Shown here: piece after piece, positions 19,366-33,795 of the stretch | Numbering within the stretch: position 1 is the first letter of the stretch | Layout: every line of letters starts with the position of its first letter | Source: VRUE01 sp963748075 | GTDB taxonomy: Bacteria; Actinomycetota; Thermoleophilia; Solirubrobacterales; 70-9 | Direction: 5' to 3' | DNA: 64,000 bases | Assembly (NCBI GenBank): GCA_963748075.1 | Contig: CAVVHQ010000028.1 | Span: forward strand, 62,001-126,000 | Notes under the pieces: generated by a model | The model's database searches: none | Seen by the model: the letters and a program-made list of their open reading frames with translations, nothing else | What the model was told of the DNA's origin: nothing | Made by a program: the position numbers and the translations under genes

Positions 19366-19949
19366 GAGGTCACCATCTGCGTTGCGACGTCGCGGAGCAC
19401 GTTGACCACCGCGTCCCGGCAGCCGCTCCACCGCTTGCGCAAGCGACGGTAGGAGGGGAGCTGCTCGACCACCGAGCGATCGGCTGGGCGTGGGTCGGCG
19501 AGTTGGCGGACGAGCTGCGAGGCGATCCCGTCGTCGCTGTCGAGCTGATCGGCGTAGTAGTGGTCGATCCGGCCGAGAACGTCCGCCGCTCGCTCGGAAC
19601 CGAGCCGATCCGCCAGGGCGGCGAGGTCGAGGTAGTCGCGGGTCTGATTGCGACGCACCACCAAGAACGCCTTGATGCGCAAAATCTCTTCGAGGGTCGG
19701 CACCGTGACCGACTCCCCGGACGGCAGCTCGACCGCCGCGACCTCCAGCGGCCGCTTGCGGATCATCTGCCGCACCTCGGCTTCGATCCCGTCGAGGTTC
19801 CCGAGGATCACTTTCCCGGGGGTGACTCGGTTCGTGGCCCAGCCCTCGTCGCCCTCGATCGCCTCGAGGACGATCTCGAACCGCTCGGCGAGATCGGCGA
19901 GGACGTGGTCGTGATCGGCCGTGCCGCCGTGGCCCGCGAGCTCGTTCAT
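19362..19949 (-). CDS. AbiEii-like nucleotidyltransferase-family protein, possibly 5' truncated
   Basis: 195 aa from ATG 19949; GTG 19976 is a possible earlier start but would place it upstream of the promoter described here. TADHDHVLADL near residue 10 could be the Asp-x-Asp region. The C-terminal half (VPTLEEILRIKAFLVVRRNQTRDYLDLAALADRLG) is the conserved helical segment of AbiEii-type proteins. The usual N-terminal Gly-Ser helix is not visible, so the catalytic fold may be incomplete. It is coupled to the HTH gene by a four-nt overlap. The pair faces away from the acyl-CoA dehydrogenase gene at 20012. Confidence 0.65.
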   Translation of the reverse strand: MNELAGHGGTADHDHVLADLAERFEIVLEAIEGDEGWATNRVTPGKVILGNLDGIEAEVRQMIRKRPLEVAAVELPSGESVTVPTLEEILRIKAFLVVRRNQTRDYLDLAALADRLGSERAADVLGRIDHYYADQLDSDDGIASQLVRQLADPRPADRSVVEQLPSYRRLRKRWSGCRDAVVNVLRDVATQMVTS

Positions 19950-19985
19950 ATTGGCATTATCACATCCGATAATCACCTTCCAATC
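19950..19985 (-). promoter_or_regulatory. Promoter with palindromic operator for the NTase/HTH pair
   Basis: Read on the minus strand: TTGGAA, a 16-nt spacer, GATAAT, then six nt to ATG 19949, so the mRNA would be leaderless. The dyad TTATC (19957-19961) and GATAA (19968-19972), six nt apart, covers the spacer and -10. It is AT-rich in a GC-rich genome and sits where an antitoxin would autoregulate. Confidence 0.6.
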
Positions 19986-20011
19986 TTCGCTCTCGATAGC
20001 CTCCCCCGCCC

Positions 20012-21154
20012 ATGGACTTCTCGCTGAGCGACGAGCAGGAGGACTTCGTCGACGCGATCCGCAGCTTCTGCGACCGCGAGTGCGGGACCAAAGAGCAGCG
20101 CGAGAAGCTGACCGACGGCTACAGGCTGCACCACGCCGATTCCATCTATCGGCAGATGGCAGAGCTGGGCTGGCTGGGGGTGACGATCCCCGAGCAGTAC
20201 GGGGGCTCGGACGGGTCGATGCTCGACGCCTGCCTGTTCATGGAGGAGACCTCGCGGGGGCTGGCGCCAATCGGCGGCTACGCGACGACGCTGATCGTCG
20301 CCGGCGCCACCCGGCGCTTCGGCAGTGAGGAGCAGAAGAAGGAGATCCTCGGTGGGATCGCCGGCGGCGCGGTCGAGGCGATCGCGATGACCGAGCCCGA
20401 GGCCGGCTCCGACGTCGGCTCCCTCACGACGTCGGCCGCGCGGGTGAACGGCGGCTTCGTCCTCAACGGGCAGAAGGTGTTCATCTCCAACGCCCACATC
20501 GCCGAGCACATCCTTGTCGTCTGCCGCACGACCAAGGGCCCCTCCAAGCACGAGGGCCTGTCGATGATCTGGCTGCCGCGCGAGGCCGAGGGCTTGGAGA
20601 TCGTCCCGATCAAGACGATGGGCGGCGAGGAGACCAACACGCTCTACCTGGGCGACGTCGAGGCGCCCGCCGACGCCCTGCTCGGCGAGGTCGACCAGGC
20701 CTGGACGCAGCTGATGGCGGGACTGAACGTGGAGCGGTTGATCCTCGCCGCGACGATGCTGGGGATCGCTCAGCGCGCTTTCGACGACGCCCTCGCCTAC
20801 GTCAAGGAGCGCAAGCAGTTCGGCCGCCCGATCGGCTCATTCCAGGCGCTCCAGCACCGCCTTGCCGACATGGCGACGGAGCTCGAATCGGCCCGCCTGA
20901 TGACCCGCTGGGTCGCCACCCTGACCGACGAGGATCCCGACCGGATGCTTCCCCGCGAGGCCTCGATGGTGAAGCTGCACGTGACCGAGGTCGCCAAACG
21001 GGTCGCGGTCGAGGGGATGCAGCTGATGGGCGGCTACGGCTACTCCTCCGAGTACGACATGGAGCGCCTCGTCCGCGCGACGATGGTCTCGACCATCTAC
21101 GGCGGCACCTCGGAGATCCAGCGCACGATCATCGCGAAAACGCTCGGCCTGTAG
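20012..21154 (+). CDS. Acyl-CoA dehydrogenase
   Basis: 380 aa, the normal length. FAD-dependent alpha,beta-dehydrogenation of acyl-CoA thioesters in fatty-acid or branched-chain catabolism, electrons passing to ETF. Domains: N-terminal helical (MAELGWLGVTIPEQYGG), middle beta (AMTEPEAGSDVGSL, FAD/substrate loop), and C-terminal helical (KQFGRPIGSFQALQHRLADM, then MGGYGYSSEYDMERL, then IYGGTSEIQRTIIA). The position of the usual catalytic Glu in YEGT is Gly, while Glu241 in NVERLILA lies where isovaleryl-CoA-dehydrogenase-type enzymes keep their base, hinting at branched or long substrates. It stands alone, divergent from the island. Confidence 0.93.
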   Translation: MDFSLSDEQEDFVDAIRSFCDRECGTKEQREKLTDGYRLHHADSIYRQMAELGWLGVTIPEQYGGSDGSMLDACLFMEETSRGLAPIGGYATTLIVAGATRRFGSEEQKKEILGGIAGGAVEAIAMTEPEAGSDVGSLTTSAARVNGGFVLNGQKVFISNAHIAEHILVVCRTTKGPSKHEGLSMIWLPREAEGLEIVPIKTMGGEETNTLYLGDVEAPADALLGEVDQAWTQLMAGLNVERLILAATMLGIAQRAFDDALAYVKERKQFGRPIGSFQALQHRLADMATELESARLMTRWVATLTDEDPDRMLPREASMVKLHVTEVAKRVAVEGMQLMGGYGYSSEYDMERLVRATMVSTIYGGTSEIQRTIIAKTLGL

Positions 21155-21160
21155 CGCTTC

Positions 21161-21197
21161 GGGGCGCGTTACTCAGGCATATCCTGAAGAAGGCGTC
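21161..21197 (+). repeat. 37-bp direct repeat flanking the AbiEi/DUF559 gene, right copy
   Basis: Matches 22071-22107 at exactly 910 bp distance with about six mismatches. The core TCAGG-CATAT-CCTGA (21173-21187) is palindromic. On the minus strand this copy supplies the last codons and TGA stop of the gene. Confidence 0.85.
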
Positions 21198-22090
21198 ATG
21201 CCGGGTGGCCGCAGGTCTCGTCGGAGCTCCGCGACGACCTTCTGCGGTTCGCGCACGACCTGCCGGTAGGAGAAGCGGCGGACCTCATAGCCCCGGGTTC
21301 GCAGCTCGAGGTCGCGGGCGTGGTCGTTGTCGAAGGCGATCGAGCCCCTGTGGTAGCGATAGCCGTCGGTTTCGACGACGAGACGCTGCGCGGACCACAG
21401 GAAGTCGACCGTCCACGAGCCGATCCGGACGTTGACCTCCGGCTTCGGCAGATCGTGGCGCGCGCAGAGCGCCAGGAAGCGGTGCTCGAGCTCGCTGCGG
21501 GTGCCGTCGACGACGACTTCGGGCCCGATCGGCAGACCCAGGACATCGGCCTGGCGAATGGCGCGGCGCAGTTCTCGCCCCGGCGTTTTCGACGAGCGGA
21601 GGTCTGCGAGCGTGCGGGCGGGAGTGGTGACCGGTATCCCCTGCCGCCGAGTCGAGTGGCGCGGCTGCAGCGACGCGCAGCGGTGGACGCGGATCCCCTG
21701 TCTGCGCCGGCGGCCTCCCCGCCCGGGCACGGAGATGTCGACTGGACCGGGCCTCGCGGGCAGCAACCTCCAGAGTGCGGCCGCACTGCGATGGCTGAGC
21801 ACAGCATCACTGGCGACCGCGCGCTCGGCTCGGGCACGGTCGTGGCCGGGTGCGGGCCCGGCCGCAAGCGCCAGCACGGCCGCCATCCACCGGCGCTCGC
21901 TGCTCGGGGCGAGGTGGCCCACGGCGTAGACTCCCCGGTGGATCCGGTGCAGCCGACCGGCCCGCCGACGTTCGAGGACCGCTTGGTCGCTCAGGCCGGC
22001 GTCTCGGAGCTGGTGAATGGTCACGACGCCGTGCTGGCGCGCCGCGATCCTCGCTATCCAAACGTCCGGCGGGGCGCTTTTTTCAGGCAT
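21173..22090 (-). CDS. AbiEi-like antitoxin-domain protein with C-terminal DUF559 nuclease-like domain
   Basis: 305 aa from ATG 22090. The N-terminus (ARQHGVVTIHQLRDAGLSDQAVLERRRAGRLHRIHRGVYAVG) is the winged-helix domain of AbiEi-type (type IV) antitoxins. The middle has SHRSAAALWRLLP. The C-terminus (SELEHRFLALC, VDFLWSAQRLVVETDGYRYH, ELRTRGYEVRRFSYRQV) is a DUF559/Vsr-like restriction-endonuclease fold: Glu of ELEHRF, Asp of VDFLW and Glu of VVETDG could form the metal site. No toxin partner lies beside it. Start and stop codons both fall inside the two 37-bp flanking repeats, as if gene and repeats moved as one cassette. Biochemical role is unknown. Confidence 0.75.
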   Translation of the reverse strand: MPEKSAPPDVWIARIAARQHGVVTIHQLRDAGLSDQAVLERRRAGRLHRIHRGVYAVGHLAPSSERRWMAAVLALAAGPAPGHDRARAERAVASDAVLSHRSAAALWRLLPARPGPVDISVPGRGGRRRRQGIRVHRCASLQPRHSTRRQGIPVTTPARTLADLRSSKTPGRELRRAIRQADVLGLPIGPEVVVDGTRSELEHRFLALCARHDLPKPEVNVRIGSWTVDFLWSAQRLVVETDGYRYHRGSIAFDNDHARDLELRTRGYEVRRFSYRQVVREPQKVVAELRRDLRPPGMTPSSGYA

Positions 22091-22107
22091 ATCCTGAACA
22101 AGGCGCC
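22071..22107 (+). repeat. 37-bp direct repeat flanking the AbiEi/DUF559 gene, left copy (gene orientation)
   Basis: GGGGCGC, T-rich link, TCAGGCATATCCTGAA, then AAGGCG. On the minus strand it contains the ATG start and codons 2-4 of the gene. Same palindromic core as the 21161-21197 copy. Confidence 0.85.
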
Positions 22108-22245
22108 TGGCGCCATGATTCGCCCCCTCAAGCAACTGATTGCGGGACGGCCAAAGGAGCGCCGGAGCGCTATCCTTCGAATCAGCCTCGCGCCCTGGGC
22201 CCGAGGTTTTCTCTTGTAACGGCGTCGGTTCGGCAACGAGGAGAA

Positions 22246-22410
22246 ATGGCTCGCGGAGATGTCCGCATCGCGGTGACGCTGGCTTGCGAAGACTGCAAGC
22301 GGCGCAACTACCAGACGAACAAGTCGCGGCGTAACTCGCCGGACCGGATCGAGCTGCGCAAGTTCTGCCGCTGGTGCGGGCACCACACGCCGCACAAGGA
22401 GACCAGGTAA
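22246..22410 (+). CDS. rpmG: 50S ribosomal protein L33
   Basis: 54 aa. A zinc-ribbon large-subunit protein with both Cys pairs (C14/C17 in ACEDCKRRNYQT and C41/C44 in FCRWCGHHTPHKETR), that is the C+ zinc-binding form. ACGAGGAGAA provides a good ribosome-binding site. The gene heads the classic rpmG-secE-nusG cluster; its TAA shares the A with the secE ATG. The 155 nt between this gene and the opposite-strand AbiEi gene hold no clear -35/-10 pair that I trust. Confidence 0.97.
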   Translation: MARGDVRIAVTLACEDCKRRNYQTNKSRRNSPDRIELRKFCRWCGHHTPHKETR

Positions 22411-22934
22411 TGGCGAAGACGCGCGCCCAGCGCAAGGCCGAGCGCCGCGCCCGCGAAGCCGAGGAACGGAAGCGCTCCGGCGACGGCAAGCGCGCCGAGT
22501 CGCGCGCCCAGCACGACACCCAGGTCGGGGTCTCCGGCGAGGTCGCCGAGGTCGAGGCGATGGAGGCCGGGATGGGCGCCGGCGCCCCCGAAGCCGACCT
22601 CGAGACCCCCGACGCGCCGAAGCCGAGCCGCGCCCAGCGGCGCGCCGAGGCGAAGCAGGCCAAGGAAGCAGAGAAGCGCAAGCGCGAGGAGCGCAAGCGC
22701 CAAGAGAGCGAGCAGCTTGCCCGCCGCCAGAAGCAGGCGCAGGCCGAGCGCCAGCGCGGCGGCGTGATCGGCTTCCTCGTCTCCTGCTGGGCGGAGCTGC
22801 GCAAAGTTCAGTGGCCGGACCGCGATACGCTCGTGCAGGCGACCGCCGTGACGATCGTCTTCGTGGTCGCCGCCGCCGCCTACCTCGGTGCCCTCGACAG
22901 CGCCTTCAGTTTCCTCATCAAGCAGATCCTCTAG
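22410..22934 (+). CDS. secE: Preprotein translocase subunit SecE
   Basis: 174 aa against 60-125 in most bacteria. The conserved C-terminal part has the amphipathic SCWAELRKVQWPDRDTLVQAT and a single TM helix (TIVFVVAAAAYLGALDSAF) that clamps SecY. The first 115 residues are an extra, highly charged Glu/Lys/Arg/Ala helix (SRAQRRAEAKQAKEAEKRKR), probably a cytosolic coiled coil. The ATG overlaps the rpmG stop by one nt. It works with SecY encoded at 51.6 kb. Confidence 0.95.
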   Translation: MAKTRAQRKAERRAREAEERKRSGDGKRAESRAQHDTQVGVSGEVAEVEAMEAGMGAGAPEADLETPDAPKPSRAQRRAEAKQAKEAEKRKREERKRQESEQLARRQKQAQAERQRGGVIGFLVSCWAELRKVQWPDRDTLVQATAVTIVFVVAAAAYLGALDSAFSFLIKQIL

Positions 22935-22973
22935 GCCACTAGCGGGATCCCCAAAGCAAAGGCAAGCCTCCAG

Positions 22974-23498
22974 ATGTATCGCTGGTACGTGATCAACACC
23001 TACTCCGGGCACGAGAACAAGGTCAAGCACAACCTCGAGCACCGGGTTCAGACGATGAGCCAGAACCGCAACGTGCGCCAGGTCGTGGTGCCCACCGAAC
23101 AGGTAATGGAACTCAACAAGGAAGGCCAGAAAGAGCCGAAGGAGAAGCGGACGATGCCCGGCTACGTCCTGGTCAACATGGAGATGACCGACGACGCCTG
23201 GGGCCTGGTCAAGAACACCCCCGGGGTGACCGGCTTCGTCGGCCAGCGCGACAAGCCGGTGCCGCTCTCCAAACCGGAGGTGGATCGGCTGCTGCACCGC
23301 GAGACCGCCGAGCGGCCGCGCACCCAGGCGCAGTTCTCGATCGGCGAGTCGGTAAAGGTGATCTCCGGCCCGCTCTCCGACTTCTCCGGCGAGATCGCCG
23401 AGATCAACGAGGACGCCGCCAAACTCAAGGTGCTGGTCTCGATCTTCGGCCGCGAGACCCCGGTCGAGGTGAACTACGACCAGGTGAAGAAGATCTAG
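22974..23498 (+). CDS. nusG: Transcription termination/antitermination protein NusG
   Basis: 174 aa. The NGN domain begins WYVINTYSGHENKVKHNLEHR and includes RTMPGYVLVNMEM and VTGFVGQRDKPVPL. The C-terminal KOW domain has FSIGESVKVISGPLSDFSG and ends VNYDQVKKI. It binds the RNA polymerase clamp and couples transcription to translation or Rho. It keeps the standard place between secE and rplK, 39 nt after secE. Confidence 0.97.
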   Translation: MYRWYVINTYSGHENKVKHNLEHRVQTMSQNRNVRQVVVPTEQVMELNKEGQKEPKEKRTMPGYVLVNMEMTDDAWGLVKNTPGVTGFVGQRDKPVPLSKPEVDRLLHRETAERPRTQAQFSIGESVKVISGPLSDFSGEIAEINEDAAKLKVLVSIFGRETPVEVNYDQVKKI

Positions 23499-23525
23499 CC
23501 AGGACCGCTAGGCTCCCCGATCCCG

Positions 23526-23948
23526 ATGGCAAAGAAAGTCCTCACCTTGATCAAGCTGCAGATCCAGGCCGGCAACGCCAACCCGGCGCCGCCGGTCGGC
23601 CCGGCGCTGGGCCAGCACGGCGTCAACATCATGGAGTTCTGCAAGGCGTTCAACGCCCAGACCCAGAGCGAGGGCGGCACGATCATCCCGGTCGAGATCA
23701 CCGTCTACGAGGACCGCTCCTTCGCCTTCGTCACCAAGACGCCGCCCGCCGCGGTGCTGATCCGCGAAACGATCGGGATCTCGAAGGGATCCGGCGAGCC
23801 GCACATCGACAAAGTCGGCACGATCTCCGCCGACCAGATCCGCCAGATCGCCGAGCGCAAGATGCCCGACCTCAACGCCAACGATCTCGATGCCGCCTCG
23901 AAGATCATCGCCGGCACCGCCCGCTCGATGGGCGTCGACGTCAAATAG
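23526..23948 (+). CDS. rplK: 50S ribosomal protein L11
   Basis: 140 aa. The N-terminal domain opens LIKLQIQAGNANPAPPVGPALGQHGVN with the Pro-rich thiostrepton-binding helix region; the C-terminal rRNA-binding domain contains KGSGEPHIDKVGTI and ends IAGTARSMGVDVK. It binds the GTPase-associated region of 23S rRNA. It lies 27 nt after nusG and eight nt before rplA, all in one transcription unit. Confidence 0.98.
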   Translation: MAKKVLTLIKLQIQAGNANPAPPVGPALGQHGVNIMEFCKAFNAQTQSEGGTIIPVEITVYEDRSFAFVTKTPPAAVLIRETIGISKGSGEPHIDKVGTISADQIRQIAERKMPDLNANDLDAASKIIAGTARSMGVDVK

Positions 23949-23956
23949 GCGAACCG

Positions 23957-24703
23957 ATGGCCCACGGCAAGCGCTACCGCAAACAGCTCGGCAAGGTCCA
24001 GCGAGAGCGCGCATACCCGCCCGCCGAGGCGGTGTCGCTGATCAAGGAGACCGCGACCGCCGGCTTCGACGAGACGGTCGAGCTGCACCTGCGGCTCGGC
24101 GTCAACGTGCGCCACGCCGAGGAGCAGCTGCGCGGCACCCTCGCCCTCCCGCACGGGCTCGGCAAAGAGGTGACGATCGCCGTCTTCGCCCAGGGCCAGC
24201 AGGCCCGCGACGCCGAGGCTGCCGGGGCGGACTTCGTCGGCGCTCAGGACCTGGTCGAGAAAGTCCAGGAGGGCTGGACCGATTTCGACGTGGCGATCGC
24301 GACTCCGGAGATGATGAAGACGGTCGGCCAACTCGGCCGGGTGCTCGGCCCGCAGGGCAAGATGCCCAATCCGAAGGTCGGCACCGTCACCGACGACGTC
24401 GAGAAGGCGGTGGGGGAGTCGAAGGCCGGCAAGGTCGAGTACCGCACCGACCGCCAGGCGATCGTCCACCTGGCGATCGGCAAGGCCGGCTTCGAGCCAC
24501 AGCAGCTGCTCGACAACTGTCTCGCGGTGATCGACGAGGTCCTCCGCGCCAAGCCGGCCTCCGCGAAGGGCAAGTACTTCCTCTCGGCGACGCTGACCAC
24601 GACGATGGGCCCGGGCATCCGGGTCGACGCCGGCAAGACGGGCGACCGCGAGGCCGCGAGCGAAGCGAGCGGCGAGCCCGCACCGGAGCCGGCCACCGCG
24701 TAA
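23957..24703 (+). CDS. rplA: 50S ribosomal protein L1
   Basis: 248 aa, slightly longer than the usual 230 because of an Ala/Glu/Pro-rich tail (EAASEASGEPAPEPATA). Conserved segments: DETVELHLRLGVNVRHAEEQLRGT, LGRVLGPQGKMPNPKVGTVT and GKAGFEPQQLLDN. It binds the L1 stalk of 23S rRNA and, in many bacteria, its own rplK-rplA mRNA as repressor. The gene ends just before the L10-type leader. Confidence 0.97.
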   Translation: MAHGKRYRKQLGKVQRERAYPPAEAVSLIKETATAGFDETVELHLRLGVNVRHAEEQLRGTLALPHGLGKEVTIAVFAQGQQARDAEAAGADFVGAQDLVEKVQEGWTDFDVAIATPEMMKTVGQLGRVLGPQGKMPNPKVGTVTDDVEKAVGESKAGKVEYRTDRQAIVHLAIGKAGFEPQQLLDNCLAVIDEVLRAKPASAKGKYFLSATLTTTMGPGIRVDAGKTGDREAASEASGEPAPEPATA

Positions 24704-24815
24704 ACTCCAGCGCCGCGCTGAACCCGAGACCACCGGCAGCCGCCGATGGGCCGATATGTCGCCTCGGAGTGGACATTTCGGCCCGTCGGCAGTGGAAGCC
24801 CGGTGCAGGTGAACG
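24704..24815 (+). promoter_or_regulatory. L10-type ribosomal protein leader upstream of rplJ
   Basis: A long stem is formed by GCCGATGGGCCGATATGTC (24742-24760) and its near-complement (24772-24790), 19 bp with one T-G wobble and one mismatch. Upstream lies CCGAGACCACCGGCAGCC, resembling the kink-turn portion of L10 leaders. The known role of such leaders is feedback: the L10(L12)4 complex binds and represses rplJ-rplL translation. Position and fold fit; the base identities were not aligned to a model. Confidence 0.7.
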
Positions 24816-25337
24816 ATGAACCGAGACGAGAAGGCACGAGCCATCGAGGAGATCGCCGCCCAGATCGAGGGCGCCGAGTCGATCTTCGCGGTCGACTACC
24901 GCGGGATCAGCGTCCCCCAGGCGGCGGAGCTGCGCGGCAGGCTGCGCGAGGCCGACGCCAGCTTTCGGGTCGTCAAGAACCGCCTCACCAAGCTGGCCGC
25001 CGAGCAGGTCGGCGAGGAGCGCCTCGCCGAGCTGCTGCATGGCCCGACCGCGCTCAGCTTCGTCCGCGGCGACACGGCCCAGGCGGCGAAGGCGATCTCG
25101 AGTTTCGGCAGGGAGCACGAGATTCTCGCCTTCAAGGGCGGCTTCATGGACGGTCTCGACCTCGACGAGGAGAAGTTCACGTCGATCGCCCGCCTGCCGG
25201 CGCGCGAAGTGCTCGACGGACAGCTCGCCGGCGTCGTCGCCAGTCCGCTGACCGGCCTGGTCCGCGGCCTCGGCTCGATGGTCTTCGGGCTCGCCAACCA
25301 GCTTCAGCAGCTTCAAGAAAAAAAGGAGAAGGAGTAG
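24816..25337 (+). CDS. rplJ: 50S ribosomal protein L10
   Basis: 173 aa. It has the N-terminal rRNA-binding fold (EKARAIEEIAAQIEGAESIFAVDYRGISV, VVKNRLTKLA), FVRGDTAQAAKAISSF, and the C-terminal helix that carries L12 dimers (NQLQQLQEKKEKE). It forms the base of the L7/L12 stalk. The stop is immediately followed by ATG of rplL with no gap, so the two are coupled. Confidence 0.97.
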   Translation: MNRDEKARAIEEIAAQIEGAESIFAVDYRGISVPQAAELRGRLREADASFRVVKNRLTKLAAEQVGEERLAELLHGPTALSFVRGDTAQAAKAISSFGREHEILAFKGGFMDGLDLDEEKFTSIARLPAREVLDGQLAGVVASPLTGLVRGLGSMVFGLANQLQQLQEKKEKE

Positions 25338-25733
25338 ATGGCAACCAAAATCTCAACCGAGGACTGGATCGAGGAGCTGAAGGGCATCTCGGTGCTCGAG
25401 CTCTCCGAGCGGATCAAGGCGCTCGAGGAGGAGTTCGGCGTATCGGCGACCGCGGTCGCGGCGGCGGCCCCGGCGGCGGCCGGCGCCCCGGACGGCGACG
25501 GCGCCGAGGGCGAGGAAGAGGCCTCCACCGTCGACGTCGTGCTGACCGAGGTCGGCGGCCAGAAGGTGCCGGTGATCAAGGTCGTCCGCGCTGCCACGGG
25601 GCTCGGCCTGAAAGAGGCGAAGGCGATCGTCGACGAGGCGCCGAAGGCGATCAAAGAGGGCGTCGAACGCGAGGAGGCCGAGAAGGTCAAAGGGGAACTG
25701 GAGGAGGCCGGAGCGACCGTCGAGCTGAAATAA
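25338..25733 (+). CDS. rplL: 50S ribosomal protein L7/L12
   Basis: 131 aa. It has the N-terminal dimerisation helix (DWIEELKGISVLELSERIKALEEEFGV), a flexible Ala/Gly/Glu hinge (AAAAPAAAGAPDGDGAEGEEE) and the C-terminal factor-binding domain (GQKVPVIKVVRAATGLGLKEAKAIVDEAPKAIKEGV). It recruits translational GTPases. The hinge is a little longer and more acidic than usual. The gene is followed by a 154-nt structured spacer before rpoB. Confidence 0.97.
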   Translation: MATKISTEDWIEELKGISVLELSERIKALEEEFGVSATAVAAAAPAAAGAPDGDGAEGEEEASTVDVVLTEVGGQKVPVIKVVRAATGLGLKEAKAIVDEAPKAIKEGVEREEAEKVKGELEEAGATVELK

Positions 25734-25887
25734 ACTCGCAGCGACCGCAAACGGATCCCAGGCAGGGAGCCGATCCGGCGGCCGAGCCTGCCGATATGTT
25801 ATTTTTCGCGGTCGCGCGCCTGTTGTCATCCCCTGCTCGTATCTGCGCTGTTTCCACGTCCCTCTGACCGCCTGAGGAGTCGCCGAC
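25734..25887 (+). promoter_or_regulatory. Structured rplL-rpoB spacer (attenuator or processing-site candidate)
   Basis: An outer stem GCGACCGC (25741-25748) with GCGGTCGC (25808-25815) encloses GGCAGG (25761-25766) with CCTGCC (25787-25792) and the AT-rich ATATGTTATTTTTC. Such structures between rplL and rpoB attenuate or process the transcript in other bacteria. TGAGGAGT (25873-25880) is the rpoB ribosome-binding site. Confidence 0.55.
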
Positions 25888-33508
<7,621 letters not shown>

Positions 33509-33509
<1 letters not shown>

Positions 33510-33661
33510 GAGGGGCGGGGTACCCATCCATCGGAACCCGCTCCCCTTCGGTCGCTCACAAGTTCCGCCGGACGGGCACCCCGCCCCTCACCCATCTGCT
33601 TCTCGCGTAGCCGGGCGAGAAACAAGACGCCGCTGCCGGGGAGGGAACCCCCGCCCCCTCC
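33509..33661. repeat. Large palindromic repeat, copy A (composite)
   Basis: The left arm GGAGGGGCGGGGTACCC (33509-33525) can pair either with 33574-33589 (one mismatch) or with 33643-33661. Between them lies the family core TTCTCGC (33600-33606) / GCGAGAA (33615-33621) followed by ACAAGACGCCGC. It starts within the last codons of rpoC. The rest of the gap to 33795 contains a small palindrome CCCCC-TATA-GGGGG (33720-33733). Confidence 0.7.
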
Positions 33662-33795
33662 TCACGTAAGGCGTAAGTCGCTCTAGCTCGACTCGATCTT
33701 CGTCGATTGGAGCTTTGTCCCCCCTATAGGGGGTAAAAAGGTTCAATCGTTGGTGTCCTGGCGGGCTGAGTTGGCATCTCAGATAAGTTGGCCGG

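Noticed and set aside
22091..22245. A promoter for rpmG-secE-nusG
   Set aside because: TTGCGG and TATCCT are present but 25 nt apart; no pair with acceptable spacing was found, so none is claimed.
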